Made by a program: the position numbers and the translations under genes. Under the pieces are notes generated by a model. That model searched no databases, was not told where the DNA came from, and worked only from the letters and a program-made list of their open reading frames with translations. From contig JBBEBG010000037.1 in the NCBI GenBank assembly GCA_040882465.1, positions 1 through 64,000 on the forward strand: a DNA stretch of 64,000 bases, read 5' to 3'. Position 1 is the first letter of the stretch; every line of letters starts with the position of its first letter. Shown piece by piece: positions 7,990 to 15,367 of this stretch. Source of the stretch: Gemmatimonadota bacterium (GTDB lineage Bacteria; Gemmatimonadota; Gemmatimonadetes; Longimicrobiales; Gaopeijiaceae).

Positions 7990-9756
7990 ATGCGTGCGGC
8001 CATCTACGCCAGGTACAGCTCCGAGAACCAACGCCCCGAGAGCATCGAGGACCAGACCGGTGCGTGCCGGCGGCTCGCAGCCCAGCGCGGCTTCTCCGTG
8101 TTGGAGGACCACATCTACGCCGACGAGGCGAAATCGGGGGCTCGCCGCGATCGGGTAGGGCTCGTGGCCCTGGTGGCCGCCGCCCAAAACGCGCAGTTCG
8201 ACGTAGTGCTGGTCGACGACCTCTCTCGGCTCGCCCGCGACAACTACCTCATGCTCTCGGTGATTGCCGAGTTGCATTTCGAGCGAGTGCGGGTGGTGTC
8301 GGTGGCCGACGGGCTGGACAGCGATGACGAGGAGGCCACCCTCGGTATCCAGATCCGCGGCATCTTCAACGAGCTCCAGCTCCGGGACCTGAAGAAGAAG
8401 ACGCTCCGGGGGCAGATCGGCCAGAAGGAGCGAGGCTTCTCCGTCGGCGAGCGGACGTTCGGGTACCGGTCGGTGCCGGTCGGGACGATTCGGATGGATA
8501 AGAAAGGCCGCCCACGACCGGACGGCTACAAGATGGAGATGGAGCCACGAGAGGCCGCCGTGGTGCTTCGGGTCTTCCAGACGTACGCCGACGGGCTGCC
8601 GGTCTCCCGTATCGTGCGCATGTTGAACGAGGAGGGAGTTCCTGGGCGAATCCACTCCGCCAAGGGGTGGTCACCGGCCACGGTGAGCCGGATCCTGGAC
8701 AACGAGAAGTACGTGGGCTGGTGGACCTGGAACAAGACGGAGAGCCGCCGGGACCCGCGGACCGGGAAGCGCCGCCGCTTCACCAAACTCGCGAGCGAGT
8801 GGATCGTTCAGGATGACGATACGCTCCGGATCGTGCCCCAGGAGATGTGGGAGGCAGTTCGAGCCCGACGGAAGGAGGTTCGGCGGAGCTGGCCCGGCGG
8901 GAAGGGCCGGCGAGGGTTCTCGAAGAGCCAGGGAGGCCGGCAGGGCCACTTCCCTACCCACCTGTTGTCGGGAGCCATGGTGTGTGGTACCTGCGGCGCC
9001 GCGATCGCCCAGGTGAGCGGGAAAGCCGGAGGGTACTACGGCTGCCTCGGCGCGGCCAAGGGCGCCTGCAACAACCGCGTGCTGGTTCGGCGAACCCTTG
9101 CTGAGAACGTGATCGTCGGCGCCGTCCGGGAGCAGCTCTCTCGAACCAGGCAGATCCAGTATCTCATCAGCCGCGTGGAGGAGGAAGTTGGCAAGCTCTC
9201 CGTCCACCTTCCCGAAACCGTCCGGGTCAAGGAGGCCGAGCTCGGGGCCGAGGAGCGCCGGCTCGGCAACTTCGTGGACTTCATCGGCGAGGGGCGAGGG
9301 AGCCAGGCCCTCGCCAAGGCCCTCCTGGAGACCGAGCGGCGCGTGGAGGCTCTCCGCGACGAGTTGGACGGCCTGCGCCGTAGCCGGGAGAAGGTATTCC
9401 ACGCTCCGCCCCGGGAATGGATCGAGGACCGCCTGGACGGGATGCAGGAGCTGCTGGAGCGGCGGACCGAGCAGTCAGCCCTCCTACTCCGAGAGCTCCT
9501 CGGCCAGGTCCGGCTCGAGCCCACCCTCGGCGACATCGGGCGACCCTACTACGGGGTGCGCACCACGATCGATTGCCTGGTCCTACTCAAGACGCCGCCC
9601 GGGCGAGGCCCGGACGGCGGTTCGAGTATGTTGCAACAGTGGAGGCGGCGGGAGTCGAACCCGCGTCCGCGAACAGATCCATCAAAGCATCTACGTGCGT
9701 ATCGCCCTATTGGGTTCGCGATCGGCCTCGGCCAGGGCGCAGCCGGTCCGCGCTAG
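7990..9756 (+). CDS. Large serine recombinase, end read into ssrA antisense
   Basis: A site-specific recombinase of the large serine family, which cuts and exchanges strands through a phosphoserine link. The resolvase catalytic domain occupies residues ~1-150 with nucleophile Ser10 (YARYSSENQ). The recombinase domain follows at ~165-290 and a zinc ribbon at ~325-360 (CGTCGAAIAQ then CLGAAKGACNNR). A coiled-coil segment and a helical C-terminus complete it. The last ~38 codons (after 9643) are antisense to tmRNA and include the RRRESNPRP artefact typical of reverse-translated tRNA-like sequence. The native end of the protein is therefore set by whatever sequence the element is joined to. Confidence 0.9.
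   Translation: MRAAIYARYSSENQRPESIEDQTGACRRLAAQRGFSVLEDHIYADEAKSGARRDRVGLVALVAAAQNAQFDVVLVDDLSRLARDNYLMLSVIAELHFERVRVVSVADGLDSDDEEATLGIQIRGIFNELQLRDLKKKTLRGQIGQKERGFSVGERTFGYRSVPVGTIRMDKKGRPRPDGYKMEMEPREAAVVLRVFQTYADGLPVSRIVRMLNEEGVPGRIHSAKGWSPATVSRILDNEKYVGWWTWNKTESRRDPRTGKRRRFTKLASEWIVQDDDTLRIVPQEMWEAVRARRKEVRRSWPGGKGRRGFSKSQGGRQGHFPTHLLSGAMVCGTCGAAIAQVSGKAGGYYGCLGAAKGACNNRVLVRRTLAENVIVGAVREQLSRTRQIQYLISRVEEEVGKLSVHLPETVRVKEAELGAEERRLGNFVDFIGEGRGSQALAKALLETERRVEALRDELDGLRRSREKVFHAPPREWIEDRLDGMQELLERRTEQSALLLRELLGQVRLEPTLGDIGRPYYGVRTTIDCLVLLKTPPGRGPDGGSSMLQQWRRRESNPRPRTDPSKHLRAYRPIGFAIGLGQGAAGPR
9388..9643 (+). repeat. Direct repeat 2 of recombinase 3' end
   Basis: This is the copy of the 407-664 repeat inside the intact recombinase gene. 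It ends at TGGA, which is also the complement of the last four bases of the tmRNA acceptor arm. The junction marks the right end of the integrated element. Confidence 0.8.
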
Positions 9757-9999
9757 CTACCGAGAAATCTCGTCCCCGACGCGGCAGCGCCGCCGAAGGA
9801 CCAGCCCGAATTTTCGACGTCCACGAGAGTCGCCTCAGGCGGGCTCCTCAAGGAACGGACTGCGGCTAAGGTAGAACCTTACGCAGCCATTGCCAGGTTA
9901 TCGTTGGCAGTTGTGAAATTTCCCGGAGGATTTTCGAGGTCCCGGGACCTCGGCACGCAGCTCCGACTTCACCGAACACGTCGAAACCGGGACGCCCCC
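9640..9999 (-). ncRNA. ssrA: tmRNA (transfer-messenger RNA)
   Basis: Reading the minus strand, the 5' end GGGGGCG (from 9999) pairs with CGCCTCC at the 3' end, including the conserved G3-U wobble of alanyl tmRNA. The T arm GCGGG-TTCGACT-CCCGC is intact. The resume ORF lies at 9908-9879 and encodes ANDNLAMAA followed by TAA, about 92 bases from the 5' end as in E. coli. The RNA rescues stalled ribosomes and tags nascent peptides for proteolysis. CCA is not encoded: the discriminator A is followed by CTG belonging to the integrated recombinase element. The acceptor arm remains complete, so the RNA should still function after CCA addition. Confidence 0.92.
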
Positions 10000-10010
10000 A
10001 AACGTGGGTG

Positions 10011-10442
10011 TCACCCTGAAGGTACGCCGAAACGCGGATTCGGTTCCACGGGAACCTCGACGAGCTCAACCAGGACCCCCCCTGCCGCCGAAGGATGCAG
10101 GAAGGCGATGGGGTGGCCCGCCGCGCCGATCCGCGGTTCGCGATCCACGAGCCGGACCCCGGCCGCTTCCAAGCGCGTGAGCTCCGCTGCAATGTCGGGG
10201 ACCCGAAAGGCCATGTGATGAAGCCCCGGCCCCCGCGAGTCGAAAAATCTGGCCAGGGAAGACTCTGGACCTCGGGGCTCCAGGAGTTCGATCCCACCGA
10301 AGAAGGCGACGTTCACCCCCTGCTCCGGTAGCTCCAGCGTGGGTCCACCCGGCGCGCCGGTGACGCGCTCGTAAAGGGGGCGCGCCTCCTCGATCGAAGT
10401 CACCGCGATCCCGATGTGGTCGAGAGGCCACTCGGTCACCAT
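10011..10442 (-). CDS. mce: Methylmalonyl-CoA epimerase-like protein
   Basis: This 143-residue protein of the vicinal-oxygen-chelate (glyoxalase) superfamily probably interconverts (R)- and (S)-methylmalonyl-CoA in propionate metabolism. Two beta-alpha-beta-beta-beta modules are visible. Candidate metal ligands are His in LDHIGIAV, His in GLHHMAFRV and Glu in VLVELVEVP, the usual set for epimerases. Length fits the family (~130-150). It overlaps the end of the PepSY gene by seven bases (ATGGTGA) and ends 11 bases before the tmRNA gene, so it is probably the last gene of a two-gene transcript. Other glyoxalase-fold enzymes cannot be fully excluded. Confidence 0.8.
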   Translation of the reverse strand: MVTEWPLDHIGIAVTSIEEARPLYERVTGAPGGPTLELPEQGVNVAFFGGIELLEPRGPESSLARFFDSRGPGLHHMAFRVPDIAAELTRLEAAGVRLVDREPRIGAAGHPIAFLHPSAAGGVLVELVEVPVEPNPRFGVPSG

Positions 10443-11998
10443 TTCCTCGCGATCCTTTCGAGCCCCAACGAGAACCCGATCACGGTCGTCGTAAGCCCTC
10501 CGAGCAAGAGAACGATCATGGCGATGTCCCAGGCCGGCCGGGTCCGGTACCAGAAATTGAAGTCCAGGCTGTGGAATCCGCTATAAATCCAACGTTCGAT
10601 CCGGTCGAGCCGGTGAAGGGCGGCGGCGACGGTGCCGGCCTCGGGATCGAGGTACATCCAGGTCCGGTCCGCGTCGTCGAATCGGACGCGCAAGACAGGG
10701 AGCGGCGCACTGCGGTCACGGGAGTAATAATAGGAATCGTAGTCGTGGAGCACCGCCGCATCCGCAATCGGAATTTCCGGGTAAGTCGCTCGAACAATTC
10801 CGAGGAGAGTGTCCATGGGAATGGATGTGATCGGACGCAGGCTCAGGGCATCCAAGATGTGTCTCCCGGCACTTCGGGGGGACCCTCGGTCCAGGATGGA
10901 CACGCCTTGTATGCCTTGGTCTGCCGAGGTTCTCAGGATCAATGTCGGGTGGCCGCGGACCCGGCCAAATGACACCTCCTTCAAACGCTCTTCTCCAAGG
11001 AACGCGGCGAGCGCTGCCGGCTGAAGGGAAGGAATCGCCTCCAGCGCCACGGCCTCCCCCGCAAGGGCCCTCCGAATTGGAACGCTCGACAACCCCTCTC
11101 CCGACGCCCATCCCCACGGTTCCATGGATAGGAAGCCACTGAATATCCAGGTGAATGTCAGGACGCCGAAGACGGCACCGGTGAGGTAGTGCCATCTCAT
11201 CCATCCCGCGTACGGAATGTATGAGCGAACATGGGACAGTCGAACAGGACGGGGCACTCGAAATTGAACGACGGCCAGCGTGAGCCCGAGCACGGCGAGG
11301 ACACTTCCGATCCCGGCGGTCCAGAGGATGAGCTGTCGCCAAAGGCCTTCCCTGAGGCGAAGCGGCGTCAGATAAAGCCAGTGGGGGATTGCGGCAATCC
11401 AGGCCAGAGCCCGGCTTCGGCGCGTCGTGATCTGAACGACTTCCGCGTTCCCGGGAGAGACGTAAAGCACCGTACCCCTTCCGTCGTCCACGCGCAGCCG
11501 GTGGAGCGGCAACTGGCGGCGCTGGGCGATGGTCCACTGGTCCGCGTGCGAGATGAGCTGGTCGTAGGTGACGGCCTCCACGGGTACGCCGGCGAACAAG
11601 CTTGCCACCCACACCGCTTCCCGGGTTCCCGCGGTCTCGACCAGCGTGGTGTCGTCGGCGAAGACGGAGGGACCCTGGCTTCCATTGAATCGGTAGGCAG
11701 GTCTACCGAGGACGGAGAGGAGGGTCACGCTCGAGGGCGCGCCATTGAGTCCTGTCCGCGTGTAGGCTTCGGCCGGTCCTTGGCGAACCGCGGTGAGTTC
11801 CAGAGAGGGCAATCTCTCGAGGCGAAGGTCGGGTGTGAGGCTCGGCATCCCGCCGGTGTACATCATGCCGATCCCCGAAACGAACCAGAGGGCGACGAGG
11901 GGGCCGAGGACGAGTCCGAGGGTTCGATGCAGGACCGCGATGCGTCTCCGAATCCCGCGGGAGGGAATTGGGTTGGGGCCCATTTTTTCCGAAGTCAT
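10436..11998 (-). CDS. PepSY-associated TM (PiuB-like) membrane protein
   Basis: This ~520-residue inner-membrane protein has four or five helices in the PepSY_TM arrangement. The first helix is near the start (VLHRTLGLVLGPLVALWFVSGIGMMYTGG). A periplasmic PepSY-containing region follows, then a pair of helices, then RWHYLTGAVFGVLTFTWIFSGFLSMEPW, a second periplasmic domain and a final helix. Proteins of this kind are often linked to siderophore or heme iron handling and ferric reduction. The start is uncertain: GTG at 12073 is possible, but ATG at 11998 has AAGGAG upstream and still leaves the first helix intact. It is transcribed with mce. Confidence 0.75.
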   Translation of the reverse strand: MTSEKMGPNPIPSRGIRRRIAVLHRTLGLVLGPLVALWFVSGIGMMYTGGMPSLTPDLRLERLPSLELTAVRQGPAEAYTRTGLNGAPSSVTLLSVLGRPAYRFNGSQGPSVFADDTTLVETAGTREAVWVASLFAGVPVEAVTYDQLISHADQWTIAQRRQLPLHRLRVDDGRGTVLYVSPGNAEVVQITTRRSRALAWIAAIPHWLYLTPLRLREGLWRQLILWTAGIGSVLAVLGLTLAVVQFRVPRPVRLSHVRSYIPYAGWMRWHYLTGAVFGVLTFTWIFSGFLSMEPWGWASGEGLSSVPIRRALAGEAVALEAIPSLQPAALAAFLGEERLKEVSFGRVRGHPTLILRTSADQGIQGVSILDRGSPRSAGRHILDALSLRPITSIPMDTLLGIVRATYPEIPIADAAVLHDYDSYYYSRDRSAPLPVLRVRFDDADRTWMYLDPEAGTVAAALHRLDRIERWIYSGFHSLDFNFWYRTRPAWDIAMIVLLLGGLTTTVIGFSLGLERIARKW

Positions 11999-12337
11999 CG
12001 GCTTTCCGACTCCTTGCGCGGGGGCGAGTCCCGGTTCGACCCTGGTAGGTGGAGGGGAAGAGAAGTGCGTCACCGGATCTCAACAAGGGATGCGGCCTTC
12101 GACCGCGGCATTCCTGCCCCCCCCTGGGAGGGATTTCCCCGACGAACTCTCGCGCCCCGGTCCGCGTCCCGGGGGCTTCCGGGACCACCTTCGCCATTTT
12201 GAGCGGTTGGGCGAGCGAATCGAGGACGGCTTGATTCTTGCGAAACGTCTGGAAACATGTGATATGTGTAAGGAACATGTGTTTGGCTTCGGGACCATGC
12301 CCTTCGGCGGTTCCGGGCCCAAGCCGGAGAGGGAGAG

Positions 12338-12727
12338 ATGAAATTTCGAGCGCGCACGGACGACGTGGCCTGGAAAGTTGTGGAAGGGGAAGCGGTCCTC
12401 GTACACGCGGAGTCTTCGGCATATTATGGGCTGAACCGTACCGGGACCGCACTTTGGGAGGCCCTTACGTCGGGCCCCTGCTCGCCCGACGAGTTGGTGA
12501 GCGGATTGTCACAGCAGCTCGATGCGCCGCCGCAGCAGGCGGGACAAGACGTTGACACTTTTCTCAGGAGCCTGGTCGGGGCCGGGTTGGCCACCGAAGT
12601 CCCGGATGCGTCGGAAACCTCGTCAGGGAGTGGGGTACGGCTCGGTCGGGCGGCATCGGGGCCTTACGAACCGCCGCAGGTGTCTCCCTTCGGTGAGCTC
12701 GAGCAGCTCATTCTGAGCGGGGAGTGA
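12338..12727 (+). CDS. PqqD/RRE protein with lasso-leader-like tail
   Basis: Residues ~1-88 form a PqqD-type RiPP recognition element: WKVVEGEAVLVHAESSAYYGLNRTGTALWEAL followed by helices ending in FLRSLVGAGL. A Ser/Gly linker (90-108) leads to a C-terminal tail with Y110, P113, V115 and G119. That spacing, Y-x-x-P-x-V-x-x-x-G, is the signature by which lasso-peptide leaders bind their RRE. The protein ends at residue 129 (LILSGE), where a core peptide would begin. It heads a tight operon with a peptidase-like protein and an HprK-related kinase, matching what NCBIfam calls HPr-rel-A systems (recalled, not searched). Role inferred: peptide chaperone and possibly itself a kinase substrate. Confidence 0.75.
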   Translation: MKFRARTDDVAWKVVEGEAVLVHAESSAYYGLNRTGTALWEALTSGPCSPDELVSGLSQQLDAPPQQAGQDVDTFLRSLVGAGLATEVPDASETSSGSGVRLGRAASGPYEPPQVSPFGELEQLILSGE

Positions 12728-12768
12728 CGACACTTCACTATGATCCCGCCAAAGACGACTGATCGCGC

Positions 12769-13239
12769 ATGGGTGTGAATCTCCTGGCCGCCAAGGAGCT
12801 CCAGCTGGAGCTCTCCTCGAAGGGGCGCCGGCTCTACTTTCACGGTGAGAGCATGCGCCCGTTTCTCGTGGAAGGGGACGAGGTCGTCGTCGAGCCAATC
12901 GCTTTCGACGACATCCACGTTGGAGATGTCGTCACCTATCGGTTCAGCGACAAGTTCCCGACGAGGCGCGTCGTGCGAAAACACCAACGGGGACTGGACC
13001 TCTGGTGCGAGAACTGGCCGGCCCGGCGGTACGTCTGTGCCGCCGAGGACCTGCTCGGAGTCGCGGTGGCACGCGGGCGGGACGGGGAGTGGATCGGCGA
13101 TCGGAGCCCGGAATGGCGAGCCGCGCGGAGGAAGGCTCTCCGTGCATGGCGGCGCATCGCGGCGCGTGAGTACGTCGTGACCTTCCCCGGCCGCGTCGTC
13201 AGAAAGCTCGCGAAGGTCGCTCGCCGCGTTCCCGCCTGA
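12769..13239 (+). CDS. S24/S26 signal-peptidase-like protein
   Basis: This 156-residue protein has the S24/S26 peptidase core. HGESMRPFLVEGDEVVVEP carries the expected nucleophile Ser28 in GESMRP, and VGDVVTYRF follows. The strand that normally supplies the general base (K-R-V-V in LepB, H-R-V-V in SipW types) reads TRRVV, with Arg66 in that position, so classic Ser-Lys or Ser-His catalysis is doubtful. No transmembrane helix is evident; the C-terminus is very basic. It lies 41 bases after the PqqD gene and 33 before the kinase gene. It could process a RiPP-like leader or be a catalytically altered partner. Confidence 0.75.
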   Translation: MGVNLLAAKELQLELSSKGRRLYFHGESMRPFLVEGDEVVVEPIAFDDIHVGDVVTYRFSDKFPTRRVVRKHQRGLDLWCENWPARRYVCAAEDLLGVAVARGRDGEWIGDRSPEWRAARRKALRAWRRIAAREYVVTFPGRVVRKLAKVARRVPA

Positions 13240-13272
13240 TTCTGTCCCGTCGGCGACCAAGGGCGTGAGCGG

Positions 13273-14247
13273 ATGCACGAACGTCACATCCGTTTGGGTA
13301 GCCTGACCGCCCGCCTCCTTCTCCCGGATGAGCGTTACGGGCACGATGTCGCCCAAATTTTCGGCACTTCGCTCCAGGCTCCGGATTGGGCACCCGTCGC
13401 GGGCATTGGCGCCGAAATCGCATTCGAGGAAAGGCCGGGCGGGCGCGCCGATTCAGGTCCGCAGGTCCCGATGGACGGTATGGTGCTCATGCACGACCCT
13501 CTCCGGCCCGAGATCCACACCGAGGCGCTTTCGCTCTATCTGAATCTCGACATTCACCCGGCCCGAATCCGGCTGGATGTCGTGCGCCTCGACCTTCCCC
13601 ATTTCGACCTGTGCGTTCACCTCGCGGTCGCCTTTCACAAGCTCCTCTTCCTCATGGACCGCGTCGTGCTTCACGGCGCGGCGATCAGCGTGGACGACAA
13701 GGTATGTCTCTTCCTGGGGGACAAGGGGGCGGGAAAAAGCACGATCGCGCTCAAGCTGGCGCGCGCGGGAGGGACGGTCCTCGGCGAAGACCACCTCATC
13801 CTCCGACGCACCGGAGACGGATTCGTCGTGAGTGGGTGTGACGAACGCTCCCGGCTCACCGCCAAAACTGAGGAATTCTTCTTTGACGACCCGCTCGACA
13901 TCGTGCCGAAGGACTTTGCCGGAACGATGAAGAAGGAAGTCCCCGCGGGGGAGCTCTTCACGTCGGTCCCCTACACCGACGGCCCGGTGACACACCTCTT
14001 TTTCCCGAAGGTGGGGAATCGGCTGCTCCCGGCGCGGCTCTCAAGGAAGGAGTTGCTTCTGGAGCTGATGCGGGCGACGGGCAAGCTCCAGCGATTCGTG
14101 GATCTGGCGGATCGGACCCGCTTCCTCGAACTCCTTGCGGCCTTCACGCCTTCGGTCGAGGGGTACCGCCTCGAGCTGAGTGAGGACCTCGCCGATCTGG
14201 ACGATCTCGTGACCTTTGTCCGCGCGCTTCCGGCGCGGGGCAGCTGA
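13273..14247 (+). CDS. HprK-related kinase
   Basis: This 324-residue protein carries a P-loop at residues 149-157 (GDKGAGKST) preceded by VVLHGAAISVDDKVCLFL, the usual HPr kinase/phosphorylase core order, with GEDHLIL after it. The N-terminal ~120 residues are a variable domain. HPr itself and other PTS genes are absent. In lasso clusters, HprK-like kinases such as ThcoK and PadeK phosphorylate the precursor's C-terminal serine, so a peptide target encoded nearby is plausible; Ser127 of the PqqD protein is one candidate. It is the third gene of the operon. Substrate is inferred, kinase fold is well supported. Confidence 0.8.
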   Translation: MHERHIRLGSLTARLLLPDERYGHDVAQIFGTSLQAPDWAPVAGIGAEIAFEERPGGRADSGPQVPMDGMVLMHDPLRPEIHTEALSLYLNLDIHPARIRLDVVRLDLPHFDLCVHLAVAFHKLLFLMDRVVLHGAAISVDDKVCLFLGDKGAGKSTIALKLARAGGTVLGEDHLILRRTGDGFVVSGCDERSRLTAKTEEFFFDDPLDIVPKDFAGTMKKEVPAGELFTSVPYTDGPVTHLFFPKVGNRLLPARLSRKELLLELMRATGKLQRFVDLADRTRFLELLAAFTPSVEGYRLELSEDLADLDDLVTFVRALPARGS

Positions 14248-14260
14248 ACGGGAGTCCCGA

Positions 14261-15367
14261 TTGTCCTCGCACGAGGGCGAGCGTCCCACCCGCAAGACCG
14301 TCGCGTTCCAGGGGCGGCGCATCGGCAAATCCGCCTTCGCTCTGGTGAATTCCCACTGGAGCGCGGGGCTGGAGGGGGACGACCGGTATCGGGTGACCGA
14401 CTACGACCCGCGCGGGGCGGCTCCGGACTTCGTCATCCATCATGACTTCGAGACACATTTTTCGGCCTTTCGGCCGCCCCGCGGGAGTCAATCCATCGCC
14501 GTGCGAACCTGGGACTTCGGGCCACTCCCTACGGCGTGGGTCGAAAAGATCAATCGCGAGTTCGATCAATTCTGGGCCTACAGTCATTGGATCGCCAAGC
14601 AGGCGGAGATAGCGGGCGTGGAGCCGGCGCGGATTCGGGTCGTTCCGCTCGGCGTAGATCCCCAAGTCTTTCGCCCGGATGGGGTAAGGTTTCCGCTGAT
14701 GGACGATCGTTCCTTCCGCTTCCTCTTCGTCGGAGGGGTGAGCGCCCGGAAGGGGACCGACATCCTCCTCGACGCGTACACCCAGGCGTTCACGGCAACG
14801 GACGATGTCTCTCTCGTCATCAAAGACCACTCGGGCGACCTCTTCTACAAGGGAGACGCAGTCCGGAGCCGCATCTCCGCTCTCGCGGCAGACCCCACGG
14901 CGCCGCGTATCGTGCACCTCGACGAGTTTCTGGGGCTCGAGGAACTCGCCGCGCTTTATCGGGCGTGCGACGTGGGTGTCTTCCCTTACCGGGCCGAGGG
15001 CTTCTGCCTTCCGATTCTCGAGGCGATCGCCTGCGGGACGCCGCCCATCGTGCCGAATTTCGGAGCGTGCCTCGACTTCTGCTCCGGGGAGGTGGCCTTC
15101 CTGACGCCGGTGCGGCGCATCAACCTTCCCGTGAACAACCGCTTCAAGGTCGCGCTGGGTTTCGAGGAGGACGTGACGGAAGTGGACTTCTGCGAGGTGG
15201 AGAGGGCGACGCTCGCGCAACGGATGAGGGGAGTTGCCGGGGGGCTTCGTGGCGAACGAGACCGCATGGCGGCGGCGGGAGTGAAACGGGCGCGGGAGCG
15301 CTTTACCTGGAAGGAATCGGTCGCGCGGGTGATCGAGTGCCTGGAGGAGCTGGGCGCCGCGTCATGA
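14261..15367 (+). CDS. Glycosyltransferase, GT4/group 1 type
   Basis: This ~368-residue glycosyltransferase has a GT-B fold. The C-terminal nucleotide-sugar half starts near FRFLFVGGVSARKGTDILLDAY and contains the donor-binding E-x7-E motif EGFCLPILEAIACGTPPIVPNFG. I prefer the TTG at 14261, which follows GGAG by six bases and lies 13 bases past the kinase stop; an upstream in-frame TTG at 14216 would overlap the kinase gene. As the fourth gene of the operon, it suggests that the pathway product is glycosylated or that the cluster serves surface polysaccharide synthesis. Sugar donor and acceptor are unknown. Confidence 0.8.
   Translation: MSSHEGERPTRKTVAFQGRRIGKSAFALVNSHWSAGLEGDDRYRVTDYDPRGAAPDFVIHHDFETHFSAFRPPRGSQSIAVRTWDFGPLPTAWVEKINREFDQFWAYSHWIAKQAEIAGVEPARIRVVPLGVDPQVFRPDGVRFPLMDDRSFRFLFVGGVSARKGTDILLDAYTQAFTATDDVSLVIKDHSGDLFYKGDAVRSRISALAADPTAPRIVHLDEFLGLEELAALYRACDVGVFPYRAEGFCLPILEAIACGTPPIVPNFGACLDFCSGEVAFLTPVRRINLPVNNRFKVALGFEEDVTEVDFCEVERATLAQRMRGVAGGLRGERDRMAAAGVKRARERFTWKESVARVIECLEELGAAS

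Noticed and set aside
7608-9630. TTCGAGTATG at 7609-7618 and 9621-9630 as attachment-site direct repeats of the recombinase element
   Set aside because: The match is only ten bases, and the sequence conserved between the two recombinase ends extends past the right copy to TGGA. I could not confirm a left boundary.
9644-9756. C-terminal 38 residues of the recombinase frame as a real protein domain (RRRESNPRP...)
   Set aside because: This is the antisense of tmRNA; the peptide is a known artefact of translating tRNA-like 3' ends. I treat it as target-supplied sequence.
13273-14247. True HPr kinase/phosphorylase of the PTS
   Set aside because: No HPr, EI or PTS genes are nearby, the N-terminal domain differs, and the gene sits in a PqqD-led operon. 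HprK-related kinase is the better call.
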